Assembly: GCA_030683195.1 (NCBI GenBank)
Contig: JAUXQA010000053.1
Coordinates: 1-10,266, forward strand
DNA length: 10,266 bases
From: Rhodoferax sp.
GTDB taxonomy: Bacteria > Pseudomonadota > Gammaproteobacteria > Burkholderiales > Burkholderiaceae_C
Direction of reading: 5' to 3'
Shown here: piece after piece, positions 7,074 to 10,266 of the stretch
How positions within the stretch are numbered: position 1 is the stretch's first letter
Layout of the letters: the number at the start of each line of letters is the position of its first letter
Position numbers and translations under genes: made by a program
Notes under the pieces: generated by a model
Seen by the model: the letters and a program-made list of their open reading frames with translations, nothing else
Database searches by the model: none
Told to the model about the DNA's origin: nothing

Positions 7074-8009
7074 ATGCGCGATATCCTCACCATCACCATG
7101 AACCCGGCGGTCGATATCACCACATCGGCTGCCACCGTCGCCCCCACGCACAAGATCAGGTGCGGGGCCTCACAGCGGCACCCGGGCGGCGGCGGAATCA
7201 ACGTGGCCCGGGTTGTTCAGCGGCTGGGGGGGGACTGTGCAGCACTCTTTCCGGTCGGCGGATCTTCAGGGGAAGTTCTTAAGCACTTGCTGGACGAGGA
7301 AAATATCAACAAGCTCTGTGTTCCCATCTCGGGTGAGACGCGGGAGAGCTTTTCAGTCAATGAATCTTCAACCAGCAACGAATACCGTTTTGTTCTGCCC
7401 GGCCCTGACATGGCCCCGGCTGAATGGCAAGCCTGCATTGATCTCATGACCAGCCTCCAGCCGTCCCCGCGTTATGTGGTGGCCAGCGGCAGCTTGCCGC
7501 CAGGTGTGCCTGTTGATTTTTATGCTCGCCTGGCGAAGCTGGCGCGCGCAATGGGAACTCAGGTGGTTCTGGACACCTCGGGCCCCGCGCTGGCAGCGGC
7601 CCTGGAGGAGGGTGTTTTCATAGTGAAACCCAGCCTGCGTGAACTGCGTGAGCTGGTGGGTCGGCCACTGGAGACGCACGCCCAGTGGCTTGAGGCCGCC
7701 CATGACCTCGTCAACCGTGGAAAAACCCACATCGTCGTGCTGTCCTTGGGAGAAGGTGGCGCCTGGCTCGTGACGGCCTCAGACACCTGCTTTGCACCCG
7801 CTTTGCCGGTGCAGGTCGTGAGCACTATTGGGGCGGGTGACAGTTTCGTAGGCGGTATGGTGTGGGCCTTGTCGCAGGGCCTGCCGGTGCGGGAATCGTT
7901 TCGATATGGAATGGCAGCGGCGTCTGCAGCCGTGCTCAGTGTGGGCACAGGCCTATGCAGCCAGGCCGACGTGATTCGCCTTCATGACCAGGTCACGCTG
8001 GCATGCTAA
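7074..8009 (+). CDS. pfkB: 6-phosphofructokinase, PfkB (Pfk-2) type
   Basis: A 311-residue ribokinase-fold sugar kinase closely resembling E. coli Pfk-2 (309 residues), which phosphorylates fructose 6-phosphate with ATP to give fructose 1,6-bisphosphate in glycolysis. Visible features: MNPAVD (D14) and KIRC near the N-terminus; the glycine-rich substrate loop GGGGINVAR (38-46); R90, at the position of the Pfk-2 phosphate-binding arginine; the shared YRFVLPG and SGSLPPGV segments; and the signature GAGDSFVGG with catalytic base D256, the same number as in E. coli. The LCS near the C-terminus also matches. One departure: the family metal-binding NXXE motif reads S187-L-R-E190. Related 1-phosphofructokinase or tagatose kinases share the fold, but KIRC, PGGGGINVAR and the numbering favour Pfk-2. 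No ribosome-binding site precedes ATG 7074. An eight-G run occurs at 7226-7233. It seems to be a single-gene unit, with no sugar transport or fru genes nearby. Confidence 0.9.
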   Translation: MRDILTITMNPAVDITTSAATVAPTHKIRCGASQRHPGGGGINVARVVQRLGGDCAALFPVGGSSGEVLKHLLDEENINKLCVPISGETRESFSVNESSTSNEYRFVLPGPDMAPAEWQACIDLMTSLQPSPRYVVASGSLPPGVPVDFYARLAKLARAMGTQVVLDTSGPALAAALEEGVFIVKPSLRELRELVGRPLETHAQWLEAAHDLVNRGKTHIVVLSLGEGGAWLVTASDTCFAPALPVQVVSTIGAGDSFVGGMVWALSQGLPVRESFRYGMAAASAAVLSVGTGLCSQADVIRLHDQVTLAC

Positions 8010-8015
8010 GTTCGC

Positions 8016-8031
8016 AATGATAGAGATCACA
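8016..8031 (+). promoter_or_regulatory. Weak CRP-like dyad upstream of the HD-GYP gene
   Basis: AATGA-TAGAGA-TCACA keeps the spacing of a CRP/FNR-family site (TGTGA-N6-TCACA), with a perfect right half and three of five bases in the left. It lies about 48 bases before the HD-GYP start, within the 69-base gap after pfkB. No clear promoter boxes accompany it, so this is only a candidate. Confidence 0.2.
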
Positions 8032-8078
8032 CACTACTGGAGCAAACTGGACGCCATGACGTTCAGCTTGAAATACAC

Positions 8079-9368
8079 ATGAACGAAGCTCCATCAGAGT
8101 ACCTTGAAGTTGGCCAACTCAGAATCGGCCTGTTCATCGAGCTGGAAGTGGGCTGGATGTCGCACCCTTTTCCCACCGGCAGCTTCAAGATTTCTTCTTC
8201 CAAGCAAATAGCCATTATCAAGTCGCTTGGCCTGAGCCGCATTCGTTGTTTTCCAGGCAAAAGCGACCCGCCGGAGGAGGCGCCGCAGACTCCAGTTGCA
8301 GAGTCCACTGTCACGACCAGGATGGCGCCCGCTGCGTTGGATGCCATACGCATGGATTCCAGGAAGCAACGTCAGGAGGCGCTGGCTGCACAGCAGCGGG
8401 ATTTGGTGATTTGTGAGCGTCGATTTGTCGAAAGCATTCGCCAATACAAACAAGTACTCGATCAACTCAAAGTGCAGCCTCAATCCGCAACAGCCCAGAG
8501 CCTTGCGCTGGTCACCGGCTTGGTTGACGACATGATGGGGCAGGGCGAATCGAGCATTCGGCTGTTGTCTGAAGGCATGGGTGACAAGTCGGCCATGCAC
8601 CCGGTGAATGTCACCATCATCTCCCTGCTCCTGGGTAAAACCATGGCACTGACGCAAGCCGAGTTGCTGGATCTCGGCATCGCCGCGTTCTTGCATGACA
8701 TGGGCAAAATCCGGCTGCCGGATCGGGTCCGCTTGCTTGATGAAAACTTTTCTACTGCTGAATACAAGCTGTATCAAGAGCACGTCGTGGAGGGCGTTGC
8801 CTTGGCAAAAGCCATGGGATTGACACCAGGCGCACGTCAGGCCATCGCCCAGCACCACGAGTTGATGGATGGAAGTGGATTTCCGACCCGCGCCAAAGGG
8901 GATAGTCTCTCCACCATTGCCAAAATATTGGCCTTGGTGAACCGGTACGATACTTTGTGCAATCCGGGTCGCTCGGCTGCGGCCATCACGCCGCACGAAG
9001 CTTTGTCCCTGATATTTGCACAGCTTAAAAACCGCTATGACTCGGTCACGCTCAGTGCCTTCATTCGCATGATGGGGGTGTATCCCCCTGGCTCGGTGGT
9101 TCAGCTGGTGGATGAACGCTTTGCAATTGTGGTGTCAGTGAATTCCACACGCCCACTGAAACCACGGCTTATCGTGTGTGAACCGGGAATTCCAAAGGAT
9201 GAAGCACTTATTCTGGATCTGGAGCGGACGCCTTCAATCGGGATCAAGCGGAGCTTGAAACCCGGCCATCTCCCCAGAGCGGCCTTTGACTACCTCTCAC
9301 CACGGCAACGGATGTGCTATTTTTTTGAGCGCGCCGTTGAATCTGATCACGCGCCGGTCTCAACATGA
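8079..9368 (+). CDS. DUF3391 + HD-GYP cyclic-di-GMP phosphodiesterase
   Basis: A 429-residue cytoplasmic protein. The N-terminus (about 6-60) fits DUF3391, with VGQLRIGLFIELEVGWMSHPF; a variable helical linker follows. The HD-GYP domain spans about 165-350: H174, the HD pair in FLHDMGK (H206, D207, K210), H235 in QEHVVEG, HHE (H259, H260, E261), DGSGFP (264-269), D291 in NRYDTLCNP, and the typical GVYPPGSVVQL (333-343). The signature tyrosine is phenylalanine (GFP for GYP), with all metal ligands kept. HD-GYP enzymes hydrolyse c-di-GMP, lowering the messenger that promotes biofilm and represses motility; DUF3391 is a common N-terminal partner. The residue set suggests an active enzyme. ATG 8079 has no obvious ribosome-binding site, but an eight-codon frame from ATG 8056 ends in a TGA overlapping this start. 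The stop overlaps the next start as ATGA, so the pair is an operon. Confidence 0.92.
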   Translation: MNEAPSEYLEVGQLRIGLFIELEVGWMSHPFPTGSFKISSSKQIAIIKSLGLSRIRCFPGKSDPPEEAPQTPVAESTVTTRMAPAALDAIRMDSRKQRQEALAAQQRDLVICERRFVESIRQYKQVLDQLKVQPQSATAQSLALVTGLVDDMMGQGESSIRLLSEGMGDKSAMHPVNVTIISLLLGKTMALTQAELLDLGIAAFLHDMGKIRLPDRVRLLDENFSTAEYKLYQEHVVEGVALAKAMGLTPGARQAIAQHHELMDGSGFPTRAKGDSLSTIAKILALVNRYDTLCNPGRSAAAITPHEALSLIFAQLKNRYDSVTLSAFIRMMGVYPPGSVVQLVDERFAIVVSVNSTRPLKPRLIVCEPGIPKDEALILDLERTPSIGIKRSLKPGHLPRAAFDYLSPRQRMCYFFERAVESDHAPVST

Positions 9369-10266
9369 CACCTGAAGACTGTCGCCCCCTGATTGACGGC
9401 TTGCTGGAGTCGGTCTGGCTGGTCGATCCGGTGACGTTGCGTATCCTTACTGTCAACAACGCGGCAGCCCAGTTGCTGGGCATGGATACAGCGCATTTGG
9501 TGAACAAGCCGGTCATTGAATTGACGGCAACGCCTGAAGACCAGTTCTTTTGGGAAGATGTTGCGGCCGGGCTAAGTAACGGCATTCATTCCGAAACATT
9601 ACTCCGTGGCGCCGATGGCGTGGCCGTTCCCGTGGAGCGTCGGGTGACCCGGGCTTGGCTCAAAGAAGGTCACGCGGTGTATGTGGTTGGCTTGCGCGAC
9701 TTGCGCCAGCAGCGTACGACGGACGATGAGCTTGAGCGACTACTTGCAGAACTGCGCGCCACGCTGGAATCCACCGCCGATGGCATTCTGGTCAACGACC
9801 TCAGCGGGGCCATTCGCAACTACAACCGAAACTTCGCTGAGCTGTGGGATTTGCCTCATGATCTGCTGGCGAGCCATCAGGACGCAGCCGTCCACGCCCA
9901 TCTGGCCAATCGTGTCATGGACCGCACTCACTACGAGCGTCGCCTGCAGGAGATCGCTGACGACAGCTTGCTCGAAACTGCTGACATTCTGGTCTCCACG
10001 CAGGGCCGTGTGTTGGAGCGGGTAACCCGGCCACAGTTCAGCCGCGGGCAGCCTACAGGGCGTGTCTTTTCTTTCCGGGACATCACGCAAAGCACGCATG
10101 CGCAGGCTCGCCTGAAATTGGCCGCCAAAGTTTTCGAGTCCAGCCCGGACGCTATTTTCATCACCGGGCCTAATCTATTGATTCTGGCCGTCAATCCGGT
10201 GTGTGAGCGGTTGACTCAAACGCCGCATGTTGAATGGGCTGGCGCATCAACTGACCTCTTGTTCCA
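9365..10266 (+). CDS. Multi-PAS sensor protein (partial, C-terminus beyond right edge)
   Basis: The first 300 residues of a soluble sensor; the rest lies off the right edge. There is no signal peptide or membrane segment. Three PAS-like units follow one another: about 8-115 (LLESVWLVDPVTLRILTVNNAAAQLLGM, shown here by its VNNAAAQLLG core), about 128-245 (LESTADGILVNDLSGAIRNY core, ending VFSFRDIT), and from about 252 (FESSPDAIFITG, AVNPVCERL). PAS domains bind small ligands or cofactors and relay signals to a C-terminal output domain. That output is not visible; the third PAS wording and the HD-GYP neighbour make GGDEF/EAL likely, a histidine kinase the alternative. ATG 9365 overlaps the HD-GYP stop as ATGA and lacks its own ribosome-binding site, so translation is probably coupled. 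I infer a shared c-di-GMP role; PAS identity is confident, output is not. Confidence 0.88.
   Translation, partial: MTPEDCRPLIDGLLESVWLVDPVTLRILTVNNAAAQLLGMDTAHLVNKPVIELTATPEDQFFWEDVAAGLSNGIHSETLLRGADGVAVPVERRVTRAWLKEGHAVYVVGLRDLRQQRTTDDELERLLAELRATLESTADGILVNDLSGAIRNYNRNFAELWDLPHDLLASHQDAAVHAHLANRVMDRTHYERRLQEIADDSLLETADILVSTQGRVLERVTRPQFSRGQPTGRVFSFRDITQSTHAQARLKLAAKVFESSPDAIFITGPNLLILAVNPVCERLTQTPHVEWAGASTDLLF

Noticed and set aside
6845..7282. A plus-strand frame of 145 codons across the lipoprotein gene and into pfkB
   Set aside because: It is antisense to the lipoprotein and out of frame with pfkB, and has no domain or ribosome-binding site.
1..10266. Mobile elements, CRISPR arrays, tRNA or rRNA genes, toxin-antitoxin pairs
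   Set aside because: No transposase or integrase motifs, regularly spaced repeats, cloverleaf-like sequence or small paired genes were seen, and base composition appears even throughout.

Overview
The window looks like an ordinary chromosomal stretch of a GC-rich betaproteobacterium, most likely a Comamonadaceae-type Burkholderiales (Rhodoferax/Polaromonas/Acidovorax-like). This rests on codon bias, an exported DUF4197 protein, a small VADAAVTVVATGVKV-type lipoprotein and a DUF3391/HD-GYP protein. That placement is inference from gene character, not from a marker gene. Coding density is high: no gap exceeds about 120 bases. I see no tRNA, rRNA, insertion sequence, integrase or CRISPR array, and no compositional break.

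Layout, left to right. (1) An ABC1/AarF-type atypical kinase on the minus strand, cut by the left edge. (2) After a short divergent intergenic region, three plus-strand genes: an exported DUF4197 protein, a SbcD/YhaO-like metallophosphoesterase nuclease (TTG start) and a 1158-residue YhaN-like SMC/Rad50-type ATPase. (3) A small convergent lipoprotein gene on the minus strand, behind a hairpin-bearing gap. (4) Divergently, 44 bases away, a PfkB-type 6-phosphofructokinase resembling E. coli Pfk-2. (5) A cyclic-di-GMP signalling pair: a DUF3391 + HD-GYP phosphodiesterase whose stop overlaps, as ATGA, the start of a multi-PAS sensor protein that runs off the right edge.

Functional picture. The nuclease and ATPase form one transcriptional unit with only 7 bases between them. 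They are predicted to work as an SbcCD/Mre11-Rad50-like DNA end-processing complex, but the ATPase has no CXXC zinc hook. The HD-GYP and PAS genes look translationally coupled and probably form a sense-and-respond c-di-GMP module. The kinase, lipoprotein and phosphofructokinase appear to be independent housekeeping units. The points most worth a second look are the zinc-hook-less nuclease/ATPase pair with its upstream DUF4197 gene, the N-to-S change in the Pfk-2 metal-binding motif, the possible near-leaderless pfkB transcript, and a hairpin in front of the kinase gene whose loop complements its ribosome-binding site. I do not see clear evidence for a wholly new system.
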